This document shows, one piece after another, positions 1-6,081 of a DNA stretch of 6,081 bases. The stretch spans positions 1 through 6,081 of the forward strand of contig JANQJT010000057.1 in assembly GCA_028281485.1 (NCBI GenBank), given 5' to 3'. The stretch comes from Phycisphaeraceae bacterium (GTDB taxonomy: Bacteria > Planctomycetota > Phycisphaerae > Phycisphaerales > Zrk34). How positions within the stretch are numbered: the stretch's first letter is position 1; each line of letters starts with the position of its first letter. The translations under genes were made by a program, and so were the position numbers. Below the pieces are notes generated by a model. The model was not told the origin of the DNA, ran no database searches, and worked only from the letters and a program-made list of their open reading frames with translations.

Positions 1-743
1 AGGATGTCATCGAAGACCTGTTCGAAGTAGCGCCGGTTCCATGCGCCGGTGAGGTTGTCGTGGTAGGCCTCGTGGCGGAAGCGTTCGTGTTGCTGGATGA
101 GGGCGAGGCGTGAGGAGGTTGCGGCGGCGATGGTGTTCAGGCGGTCGGTGGAGACGGTTTCGCTGACGAGCCTCCCGATCGCGCGGCCGGCGTATCGGAG
201 GGTGATGCCGGGGCGGGTGTCTTCGGTCGGGGTGATCTCGACGGGGCCGCCGAGCTTGCGGCTGATGTTGGCGGCGAGGATGTCGGCCGGCGCGAGGCGG
301 GGATCGATCAGGGCGTCGATGAGTTCGTCATCGCCGCGTGGATCGGAGCACTCCAGCGAGGCGGCGGGGTTGGGGCCGAGCGGGTGTCGCAGGGCGGCGA
401 CGATCTCGTCACCGCGCAAGGGTTCGATAAAGTAGTCGTCGAAGCCGAGTCGCACGGCGCGCTGCGCGTCGGGCTCGCCCTCGGCGGCGGTGACCAGCAG
501 CAAGGGGACGCGCCGGTCGATGGTGCGCAGGGCCTGGATGGTGGGCTGCATGTCGTGGCGCAGCGGACCGAGCCGCCCTACCACGGCCGAGACGCCGCCG
601 CGCGACAGCTCGCCGATGGCGTGGAGGTAGTCATCGACACGCAGGACCGACTGGCCTGCCGGCGCGGGGACGCACTGGGCGAGCTGGTCATCGCCAACGA
701 CGACAACGCGCGGCGTGATGAGGATGTGTGCGGTCTCGGTCAT
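1..743 (-). CDS. Diguanylate cyclase with degenerate receiver domain, 5' part (left edge cuts it)
   Basis: Reading from the ATG at 743 gives 247 complete codons, open to the left edge. Residues 10-115 look like a CheY-type receiver in layout: a beta strand near 12-17 (RVVVVGDD), a core strand near 51-58, VTAA at 84-87 and FDDYFIEPL at 101-109. The phosphoacceptor Asp is replaced (VVGRL, G56/R57), and the conserved Lys before the last Pro is Glu (E107); only the Thr (T85) is kept. Residues 135-220 resemble the end of a GAF domain (RYAGRAIGRL at 183-192, then an amphipathic helix). Residues 226-240, AYHDNLTGAWNRRYF, match the opening D-x-L-T-G-x-x-N-R motif of GGDEF domains, which make cyclic di-GMP from two GTP. 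The GG(D/E)EF catalytic loop and I-site lie outside the window, so activity cannot be judged. The start overlaps the upstream stop as ATGA, implying translational coupling; a GAGG lies 13 nt upstream. Confidence 0.86.
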   Translation of the reverse strand, partial: MTETAHILITPRVVVVGDDQLAQCVPAPAGQSVLRVDDYLHAIGELSRGGVSAVVGRLGPLRHDMQPTIQALRTIDRRVPLLLVTAAEGEPDAQRAVRLGFDDYFIEPLRGDEIVAALRHPLGPNPAASLECSDPRGDDELIDALIDPRLAPADILAANISRKLGGPVEITPTEDTRPGITLRYAGRAIGRLVSETVSTDRLNTIAAATSSRLALIQQHERFRHEAYHDNLTGAWNRRYFEQVFDDI

Positions 744-1264
744 GACTGATGGGGTTCCTCGGTCTCATCGAGCAGCATCGACAGCTCCTCCTCGGAGAGC
801 ACGGTGGGCGTGAGCGGGTCGGCGGGCGGAGGGTCTTGCGGGGTGTCTTCCAGTAATACGTCTGGGGCGGGTTCGGGTTCCGGGACGGAATCGATGGGGG
901 CATCGAGGGGCACGGGAGCGGGGTCGTGATCGGGGGCGGATGTCTGCGGGTCCCAGGCGCGCAGGGCGGGCTGGGTATCGGGATCGTATTGCCAGATGGT
1001 CAGCTTGGGCCAATAGCAACGGGCGGCGGCGATGAGGTTGCCGGCGCGTCGGAGGCTGCGCGGCTTGATGAGGATGATCAGCTGGTATTCATCGGTGACC
1101 AGCTCGGCCATAACGGTGGGGGCATCGTGGGCCTGGCGCACGGTGACCTGACGCATCCGAAGCCCGTCGAGCAACTCCAGCGGGGCCTCGTAGCCGGCCG
1201 GCAGCCATATCAGGCAGCGGACGCGTTGCTCGCCGTTTTGCGAGTTTTCGCGCCTCTCGTTCAT
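740..1264 (-). CDS. Hypothetical protein, receiver-like domain plus acidic Pro-rich tail
   Basis: This 174-residue protein is not one I recognise by name. Residues 13-95 alternate strands and helices like a small receiver fold (RCLIWLP at 16-22, YQLIILIKP at 60-68, KLTIWQY at 87-93). There is no Asp where a phosphorylation site would be (Lys at 67), so it is probably a pseudo-receiver. Residues 105-152 are a Pro/Asp/Glu-rich, likely disordered linker. Residues 156-166 (LSEEELSMLLD) form a predicted helix resembling the CheY-binding N-terminal peptide of FliM. The start at 1264 was chosen over an upstream in-frame ATG (1438) for two reasons: the extra 58 residues are Arg-rich and unlike a domain, and a TGGTACAAT promoter element ends 8 nt before 1264. 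No Shine-Dalgarno is visible, which fits a leaderless mRNA. The stop overlaps the start of the GGDEF gene by 4 nt, so the two proteins probably act together. The domain reading is inference. Confidence 0.75.
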   Translation of the reverse strand: MNERRENSQNGEQRVRCLIWLPAGYEAPLELLDGLRMRQVTVRQAHDAPTVMAELVTDEYQLIILIKPRSLRRAGNLIAAARCYWPKLTIWQYDPDTQPALRAWDPQTSAPDHDPAPVPLDAPIDSVPEPEPAPDVLLEDTPQDPPPADPLTPTVLSEEELSMLLDETEEPHQS

Positions 1265-1272
1265 CCAATGCA

Positions 1273-1281
1273 ATTGTACCA
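1273..1281 (-). promoter_or_regulatory. Extended -10 promoter for the pseudo-receiver/GGDEF operon
   Basis: On the minus strand the sequence TGGTACAAT fits the extended -10 consensus TGnTATAAT with one mismatch. The hexamer TACAAT (1278 to 1273) ends 8 nt before the ATG at 1264, placing the expected transcription start at or within about two bases of the start codon. The -35 position (about 1301-1296, CGGGCC) is poor, which the TG extension could offset. No Shine-Dalgarno precedes the ATG. Confidence 0.6.
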
Positions 1282-1382
1282 CGCGCCCGAGCGGCGGCCC
1301 GGTGAATCCACAAACGGTTTTTCCCGGAAGTGACACGCGATCGCACGATCGGCAGGGTTTACCCAGATTATCAACGCGGGCC

Positions 1383-1411
1383 CTGACGCTGATCGCCGCG
1401 AGCGATACAAT
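1383..1411 (+). promoter_or_regulatory. Sigma-70-type promoter of the cysteine desulfurase gene
   Basis: CTGACG at 1383-1388 (4 of 6 to TTGACA) is followed after 17 nt by TACAAT at 1406-1411 (5 of 6 to TATAAT). The ATG at 1419 follows 7 nt after the -10 box, so the transcript would begin at about the first base of the start codon and be leaderless. The -10 box lies inside an inverted repeat (1398-1418). Confidence 0.65.
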
Positions 1412-1418
1412 CGCTCGC
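1398..1418. promoter_or_regulatory. Perfect 9-bp inverted repeat over the -10 box, candidate operator
   Basis: The left arm GCGAGCGAT (1398-1406) and right arm ATCGCTCGC (1410-1418) are exact reverse complements around a 3-nt centre (ACA). The dyad contains the whole TACAAT box and ends directly against the ATG at 1419. A dimeric regulator bound here would block RNA polymerase. If transcription starts near 1418, the repeat is not in the mRNA, so a DNA operator is more likely than an RNA hairpin. No regulator gene is visible in the window. Confidence 0.5.
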
Positions 1419-2648
1419 ATGACCGACAGCCTCGCCAATACCGCCGGTGTGAACCGGGTTTACATGGACAACGCCGCGACGAGTTTTCCCAAGCCGCCAA
1501 GCGTGCACGCGGCGATGACGCGTTACGCCACGGAGCTGGGGGCGTCACCGGGGCGCGGGGGATACGCCGAGTCGGTCGAGTCCGGTCGTTTGCTAAGCGT
1601 CTGTCGGCAGCGGATCAACACGCTGATCAACGGGGAGAACCCGGATCACGTGATCTTCACGCTGAACTGCTCGGACGCGTTGAACCTGGGCATCAAGGGC
1701 GCCGTTCGGCCGGGCGATCACGTGATCACCACCCAGCTGGATCACAACTCGATCCTGCGTCCGCTGAATCGGCTGGTCGCCGACGGCGTGATCGAACAGA
1801 CGCGCGTGCCCGTCGATCCGCAAACGGGGCTGGTGGGCCCCGATGACATCGCCAAGGCGATCCGTCCCAACACGCGCATGATCGCGCTGCTGCACGGGTC
1901 GAACGTGACCGGCACGATGCAGGACATCGAGGCCATCGGTCGCGTGGCGCGCGAACACGAGGTGTTGTATCTCGTCGACGCGGCCCAGACGCTGGGGCAC
2001 TACCCGATCGATGTGCAAGCGGTGGGGATCGACCTGCTGGCGGCGCCGGGGCACAAGGGCCTGCTCGGTCCGTTGGGCACGGGGCTCCTCTACATCCGCC
2101 CGGGTGTCGAAAAACAGATGACTACGATCCGTGAGGGCGGGACGGGATCGGTCAGTGAACAAGACACGCAGCCGGAGTTGCTGCCGGATCGTTTCGAGCC
2201 GGGCAGCCACAACACGCCGGGCATCGTGGGGCTGAGCGAGGGGGTGGGTTACATCCTCAAGCGCGGCATCGAAAAGATGTGGGCCCACGAGCAGGCGCTG
2301 ATCAAGACGATGATCGAGTCGTTGACGGAGTGGGGGCAGATGCCGGGGTTCGAGTTGTTCGGTCCGCCGACGGTGAAGTCGCGCTGCGGCGTGTTTTCCG
2401 TGCGGGTCGAGGGGTTGGAGCCCGAGGCGCTGTCGGGCGTGTTGGACAGCGAATACGGCGTCCTCACGCGTTCGGGGCTGCACTGTGCGCCGGGCGCACA
2501 CGACACATTGGGGACGCTGGCACGCGGCGGGACGACGCGATTCAGTTTCGGGCCGTTCCTCACGACACAGGACGTGAAGTACGCGTGCGATGCGCTGGGG
2601 CAGGTGTGTCATCGCATGGCGGATCGGCCGGTCGCGACCGAGGTGTGA
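1419..2648 (+). CDS. Cysteine desulfurase family protein (PLP aminotransferase class V)
   Basis: The 409-residue product is a fold-type I PLP enzyme that takes sulfur from L-cysteine as an enzyme persulfide, releasing alanine. The N-terminus has the family signature VYMDNAATSFPKPP (residues 14-27), then SPGRGG near 43-48. The PLP site shows His109 (QLDHNS), Asp187 (LVDAAQT) and the Schiff-base lysine Lys213 in PGHKGLLGPLGTG. The catalytic cysteine is Cys356 in RSGLHCAPGAHDTLGT, followed by TTRFSFGPFLTT. This C-terminal pattern is that of the EF2568-like branch (TIGR01977) rather than IscS or SufS proper, so I give no gene symbol. All key residues are present and length is normal. An in-frame GTG at 1302 would add 39 residues without family similarity; the ATG at 1419 sits at a promoter-defined leaderless start with no Shine-Dalgarno. 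No scaffold or acceptor gene (iscU, sufU, tusA) is adjacent, so the sulfur acceptor is unknown. Confidence 0.93.
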   Translation: MTDSLANTAGVNRVYMDNAATSFPKPPSVHAAMTRYATELGASPGRGGYAESVESGRLLSVCRQRINTLINGENPDHVIFTLNCSDALNLGIKGAVRPGDHVITTQLDHNSILRPLNRLVADGVIEQTRVPVDPQTGLVGPDDIAKAIRPNTRMIALLHGSNVTGTMQDIEAIGRVAREHEVLYLVDAAQTLGHYPIDVQAVGIDLLAAPGHKGLLGPLGTGLLYIRPGVEKQMTTIREGGTGSVSEQDTQPELLPDRFEPGSHNTPGIVGLSEGVGYILKRGIEKMWAHEQALIKTMIESLTEWGQMPGFELFGPPTVKSRCGVFSVRVEGLEPEALSGVLDSEYGVLTRSGLHCAPGAHDTLGTLARGGTTRFSFGPFLTTQDVKYACDALGQVCHRMADRPVATEV

Positions 2649-2651
2649 TCA
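2646..2651. other. Abutting convergent stop codons (TGATCA)
   Basis: The plus-strand TGA of the cysteine desulfurase gene (2646-2648) and the minus-strand TGA of the hydrolase gene (2651-2649) touch with no base between them and together form the palindrome TGATCA. There is therefore no room for a dedicated terminator. The nearest structure is the 12-bp palindrome CGGTCGCGACCG at 2629-2640, inside the last codons of the desulfurase gene, which could fold only as a 4-bp stem with a CGCG loop. Confidence 0.9.
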
Positions 2652-3422
2652 CTCAAAGATTTCTTCGAAGAAGGTCTGCATGTGCTGCCAGCTGCGCCGA
2701 TCGGCGTCGGCGTGGTACTTCACGCCCGGGATGCCGTGGCTGTCGGCGGCGGGGCTGGTGAAGCTGTGGACCGCGCCGCTGTAGGAGATCATCTGCCAGT
2801 CGACCTCGGCGGCGTTGAGTGCGGCGGTGTAACGCGTGATCTGCTGGGGCTTGATGAAGTCGTCGTCGGCGCCGTGACAGATGAGGACCTTGGCGTGGAT
2901 GGGGGTGTCGGGCTTGACCGAGTCGGGCAGCCCGCCGTGGAAGCTGACCACGCCATTGAGCTGCGCCCCCCCACCGGCGAGCTGGAGCACGGCCGTGCCG
3001 CCGAAGCAGTAACCGATCGCGGCGATGCGTTTGCCGTCGGTCTGCGGCTGGGCACGGAGCACGTCGAGCCCGGCCTGGGCGCGCGCGCGGAAGGTGTCGA
3101 CATCGCCATACAGCTTTCCGCTCCAGGCCTGCGCTTGCGACGGATCGTTGGTCAGCATGCCCTTGCCGTACATGTCGGCGGCGAAGGCGACGTAACCCAT
3201 CTCGGCCAGCATCGTGGCGCGGTGGACCGCGTAGTCGTTACGCCCCCACCACTCGTGCACCACCATGACACCGGGGCGCGGCGTTTGGATCGCGTCGTCG
3301 TAGACGAGGACGCCTTCCAGTTCGACGTCGCCGTGGGTGTAGGCGATGGTCTTGGTAACGAGCTCGGCCTGGGCGGCGGCGGCGAGCGTCAAGACAATCG
3401 TGATCGCGGTCGTGATGCGCAT
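2649..3422 (-). CDS. Exported dienelactone hydrolase family protein
   Basis: This is a 257-residue alpha/beta-hydrolase of the dienelactone hydrolase family (PF01738). Residues 1-19 form a signal peptide: Arg2, a hydrophobic core, and AQA before the probable cleavage at 19/20, so the enzyme is expected outside the cytoplasm. The triad is visible: nucleophile Cys139 in GYCFGG, Asp187 in HGADDDF and His219 in GAVHSF. Glu57 (VHEWWG) matches the glutamate that activates the cysteine in classical enzymes such as ClcD. Members hydrolyse lactones or esters, but the substrate here cannot be named; no aromatic-degradation genes are nearby, so a catechol-pathway role is not supported. The ATG at 3422 has GGAG at 3433-3430, 7 nt upstream, so it has a conventional leader, unlike its neighbours. 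It is divergent from the transporter gene and convergent, with no spacer, to the desulfurase gene. Confidence 0.92.
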   Translation of the reverse strand: MRITTAITIVLTLAAAAQAELVTKTIAYTHGDVELEGVLVYDDAIQTPRPGVMVVHEWWGRNDYAVHRATMLAEMGYVAFAADMYGKGMLTNDPSQAQAWSGKLYGDVDTFRARAQAGLDVLRAQPQTDGKRIAAIGYCFGGTAVLQLAGGGAQLNGVVSFHGGLPDSVKPDTPIHAKVLICHGADDDFIKPQQITRYTAALNAAEVDWQMISYSGAVHSFTSPAADSHGIPGVKYHADADRRSWQHMQTFFEEIFE

Positions 3423-3460
3423 GGCGGGTCTCCGGGCTTAGCTGAACAAGCGACGTGAGT

Positions 3461-3466
3461 ATCATA
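3461..3466 (-). promoter_or_regulatory. Likely -10 box for the hydrolase gene
   Basis: The minus strand reads TATGAT (5 of 6 to TATAAT) at 3466 to 3461. Transcription would start near 3454 and give a leader of about 31 nt that contains the GGAG ribosome-binding site. The -35 position (about 3489-3484, GCGAAC) is weak, so confidence is moderate. Confidence 0.4.
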
Positions 3467-3508
3467 GCCGAGTCGGACGCGCCGTTCGCGGGCGGTCGCC
3501 GCGGCGGG

Positions 3509-3514
3509 TAGGCT
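3509..3514 (+). promoter_or_regulatory. Possible -10 element directly before the transporter start
   Basis: TAGGCT has the TAnnnT skeleton of a -10 box and lies 6 nt before the ATG at 3521, the same geometry as the two TACAAT boxes at the 1264 and 1419 starts. The only other start-proximal signal is the run of six G at 3515-3520, a poor Shine-Dalgarno. The -35 region is not convincing, so this is a weak call. Confidence 0.3.
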
Positions 3515-3520
3515 GGGGGG

Positions 3521-4333
3521 ATGTTTGAGGCCGCAGAGATTCTCACGCTATTGATCACGGGGCTGTTTGCGGGGGTGTTGGGGGGGATGCTGGGCGTGGG
3601 CGGCAGCGTGATCATGATCGCGGTGATGGTGGCGCTGTTCGGACAGGCTCGGGAGCCGGGGTTCAATCAACACCTGTACCAGGCGGCGGCGATGATCGTG
3701 AACATAGCGGTGGTGGTGCCGGCGGCGCTAAGGCATCGGCGGGCCAACGCGATCCAGTTCGATGTGCTCAAACGCGTTGCGCCGTTTGCGTTGGTCTTTA
3801 TTCTGGTGGGGGTCTGGCTGAGCAATCTGGCGATCTTCGACGGGCCGGAGGGGGTGATATGGCTGGGCCGGGTGCTGGCGATCTTCATGGTGTACATCAT
3901 TGTCGTGAACGTGCGTCGGCTGTTTGAGCCGCGGCTCGAGGTCAGCGGGGAGCGGACCGTGACGTATCCGCGCGGGGGCGTCGTGGGGGCGGCGGTTGGG
4001 GTGCAGGCGGGGCTGATGGGGGTGGGCGGCGGAGCGCTGGCGGTACCGCTGCAACAGGTGCTGATGCATCTTCCGCTGCGTAACTGCATTGCCAACAGCA
4101 CGATGCTGATCTGCATCACGGCGGGATTCGGGGCGATCTACAAGAATGTGACGCTGGCGGGCCACGGGTTGGATTGGCGGATCAGCGTGTCGATCGCGCT
4201 GATGCTGGCGCCGACAGCCATGTTAGGCGGTTATTTCGGCGGGAAGCTGACGCATCGGCTGCCGCTGGGGTGGGTGCGGGTGCTGTTCATCGGGCTGATG
4301 TGTGCGGCGGCGTGGAAGATGGCGGCGATCTGA
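3521..4333 (+). CDS. TauE/SafE (TSUP) family membrane transporter
   Basis: The 270-residue product is an inner-membrane protein of the TauE/SafE, or TSUP, family (PF01925), whose studied members move sulfite, sulfonates, sulfoacetate or related anions. Hydrophobic segments fall near residues 6-22, 27-40, 52-70, 85-105, 112-130, 152-184 (broken), 190-210, 220-240 and 250-268. The internal duplication of the family is clear: GVLGGMLGVGGSVIM (18-32) in the first half and GVQAGLMGVGGGALAVP (160-176) in the second. Length is normal and the gene is intact. The substrate cannot be read from sequence; a sulfur anion is possible given the cysteine desulfurase two genes away, but there is no operon link. 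The coding strand is strikingly G-rich around both repeated motifs (see the two G-run features). The ATG at 3521 follows a G-run and a possible -10 box, so the mRNA may have almost no leader. Confidence 0.9.
   Translation: MFEAAEILTLLITGLFAGVLGGMLGVGGSVIMIAVMVALFGQAREPGFNQHLYQAAAMIVNIAVVVPAALRHRRANAIQFDVLKRVAPFALVFILVGVWLSNLAIFDGPEGVIWLGRVLAIFMVYIIVVNVRRLFEPRLEVSGERTVTYPRGGVVGAAVGVQAGLMGVGGGALAVPLQQVLMHLPLRNCIANSTMLICITAGFGAIYKNVTLAGHGLDWRISVSIALMLAPTAMLGGYFGGKLTHRLPLGWVRVLFIGLMCAAAWKMAAI
3571..3600 (+). other. Potential G-quadruplex near the 5' end of the transporter gene
   Basis: Four G-runs of 5, 7, 3 and 3 bases (3571-3575, 3580-3586, 3592-3594, 3598-3600) are separated by loops of 4, 5 and 3 nt, meeting the usual G3+N1-7 rule. 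It lies on the coding strand, so it would also be in the mRNA, 50 nt after the start codon. The run encodes the first glycine-rich TSUP motif, so codon choice alone may explain it. Confidence 0.5.
3998..4026 (+). other. Second potential G-quadruplex in the transporter gene
   Basis: G-runs at 3998-4001, 4009-4012, 4018-4022 and 4024-4026 are separated by loops of 7, 5 and 1 nt. Two further five-G runs (3974-3978, 3985-3989) lie just upstream. This stretch encodes the second glycine-rich TSUP motif, mirroring the first G-run cluster. Confidence 0.45.
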
Positions 4334-4430
4334 ATCGGCCCATATAGCAGGCCTATTTCACCGCCCTGCCATGCTGACAGGCTCCACAATTGACAGACCG
4401 GAGGAACACCGCACAAAAACGGACCTAAAT

Positions 4431-4460
4431 CAATTATTTTCAATTATTTACGCATTATTT
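4431..4460 (+). repeat. Three phased CAATTATTT-like repeats
   Basis: CAATTATTT occurs at 4431-4439 and 4441-4449, and a variant GCATTATTT at 4452-4460. The copies begin 10 and 11 bp apart, close to one helical turn, inside an AT-rich island that stands out in otherwise GC-rich DNA. This could be a curved or easily melted promoter element, an UP-like element, or a cluster of regulator sites for groEL. Confidence 0.55.
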
Positions 4461-4514
4461 GGTCAGTTGAGAAACTTGCGGGTGTTGGTACTGGGCTTGC
4501 CCTGTGTGCCATGA

Positions 4515-4544
4515 GAGGCAGTTTCGGCTTGGCCGGTCTGCCTC
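4515..4544 (+). other. Strong hairpin in the probable groEL leader
   Basis: GAGGCAG (4515-4521) pairs perfectly with CTGCCTC (4538-4544). Inside, CGGC (4525-4528) pairs with GCCG (4532-4535) around a TTG loop, with a TTT/GT internal loop between the two stems. It ends 46 nt before the groEL ATG and has no T-tract on either side, so it is not an obvious intrinsic terminator. It could stabilise the leader or be a regulatory RNA element; the groEL Shine-Dalgarno is not within it. Confidence 0.5.
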
Positions 4545-4577
4545 GACAAAGAGGACGCAAACCACTCACTGATAGAT

Positions 4578-4581
4578 GGAG
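4578..4581 (+). promoter_or_regulatory. Ribosome-binding site of groEL
   Basis: GGAG ends 9 nt before the ATG at 4591. A second purine run, AGGA at 4585-4588, is only 2 nt from the start and is too close. This supports 4591 as the start, together with the family-typical MAVKDL N-terminus. Confidence 0.65.
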
Positions 4582-4590
4582 ACTAGGACT

Positions 4591-6081
<1,491 letters not shown>

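Larger units (their letters stand above)
4334..4590 (+). promoter_or_regulatory. Intergenic region upstream of groEL
   Basis: These 257 bp hold no convincing gene. A TTGACA at 4390-4395 is a perfect -35 hexamer, but the sequence 17 nt on (ACAAAA) is a poor -10, so the groEL promoter is not settled; TTGAGA at 4467-4472 with TACTGG 16 nt later is a second weak candidate. The region also has an AT-rich repeat (4431-4460) and a hairpin (4515-4544). No CIRCE element (TTAGCACTC-N9-GAGTGCTAA) is present, and no groES precedes groEL. No strong terminator follows the transporter gene; the best stem is 5 bp with a 13-nt loop (4347-4369). Confidence 0.55.

Noticed and set aside
1337..1344. GCGATCGC palindrome, as in the HIP1 repeats of cyanobacteria.
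   Set aside because: It is a single copy in GC-rich DNA with many GATC sites; one occurrence is not evidence of a repeat family.
1303..1376. Two DnaA-box-like sequences (GAATCCACA and TTATCAACG) suggesting an origin.
   Set aside because: Both deviate from TTATCCACA by two or more bases, and there are no further boxes, AT-rich unwinding element or dnaA/dnaN neighbours.
1302..1418. A GTG start giving 39 extra residues on the cysteine desulfurase.
   Set aside because: It lies upstream of the promoter that defines the 1419 start, has no ribosome-binding site, and the extra residues do not match the family.
1265..1438. N-terminal extension of the 174-residue protein from an ATG at 1438.
   Set aside because: It would run through both promoters and into the desulfurase coding sequence, has no Shine-Dalgarno, and encodes an Arg-rich stretch without domain character.
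1593..2612. A 339-codon minus-strand frame opposite the cysteine desulfurase gene.
   Set aside because: It is Arg/His/Gln-rich antisense with no recognisable domain, while the plus strand encodes a complete enzyme with all catalytic residues.
2682..3458. A 258-codon plus-strand frame opposite the hydrolase gene.
   Set aside because: It is a Gly/Val/Asp-rich shadow of a GC-rich gene. The minus strand has the signal peptide and catalytic triad.
4347..4369. Stem GCAGG/CCTGC after the transporter gene as a terminator.
   Set aside because: It has only 5 bp with a 13-nt loop and no T-tract, so it is too weak to call.
4400..4405. A strong Shine-Dalgarno-like GGAGGA in the groEL upstream region.
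   Set aside because: No ATG, GTG or TTG follows within a usable distance (about 5-12 nt), so it cannot serve a gene.
4371..4514. A possible 47-codon small gene starting MLTGSTIDRP.
   Set aside because: There is no Shine-Dalgarno or close -10 box before its ATG, and it passes through the AT-rich repeat region; nothing supports translation.

Overview
The window is GC-rich, gene-dense bacterial DNA with six protein genes and no RNA genes, CRISPR arrays or mobile elements that I can see. The lineage cannot be fixed from one window. The GC-rich coding style, the compact divergent and convergent gene layout, start codons placed directly behind -10 boxes, the degenerate-receiver signalling proteins and a groEL without groES in front would suit a member of Planctomycetota (a Phycisphaerae-like organism). 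That is an impression, not a demonstrated assignment.

Layout from left to right. Positions 1-743 (minus) hold the N-terminal 247 residues of a diguanylate cyclase: a degenerate receiver-like domain, a short GAF-like linker region, and the first motif of a GGDEF domain, cut by the left edge. It is translationally coupled (ATGA overlap) to an upstream 174-residue protein (740-1264, minus) that has its own degenerate receiver-like domain, a Pro/Asp-rich linker and a C-terminal motif like the FliM CheY-binding peptide. Reading rightward, a 154-bp divergent region carries two TACAAT -10 boxes, each only 7-8 nt from a start codon. One of them lies inside a perfect 9-bp inverted repeat. It is followed by a cysteine desulfurase of the PLP aminotransferase class V type (1419-2648, plus). 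This gene ends back to back, with no spacer, against an exported dienelactone-hydrolase-family protein (2649-3422, minus). A 98-bp divergent region then leads to a TauE/SafE-type membrane transporter (3521-4333, plus). A 257-bp intergenic region with an AT-rich phased repeat and a strong hairpin precedes groEL (4591 to the right edge, plus; 497 of about 540 residues present).

How the genes may work together: the two minus-strand genes form one c-di-GMP signalling operon. The cysteine desulfurase and the TSUP transporter could both serve sulfur metabolism, but nothing in the sequence links them beyond proximity. GroEL appears to be a separate transcription unit. The observations most worth a second look are the paired pseudo-receiver operon, the dyad covering the desulfurase -10 box, the leaderless gene starts, and the unusual groEL upstream region with substitutions in the protein itself.
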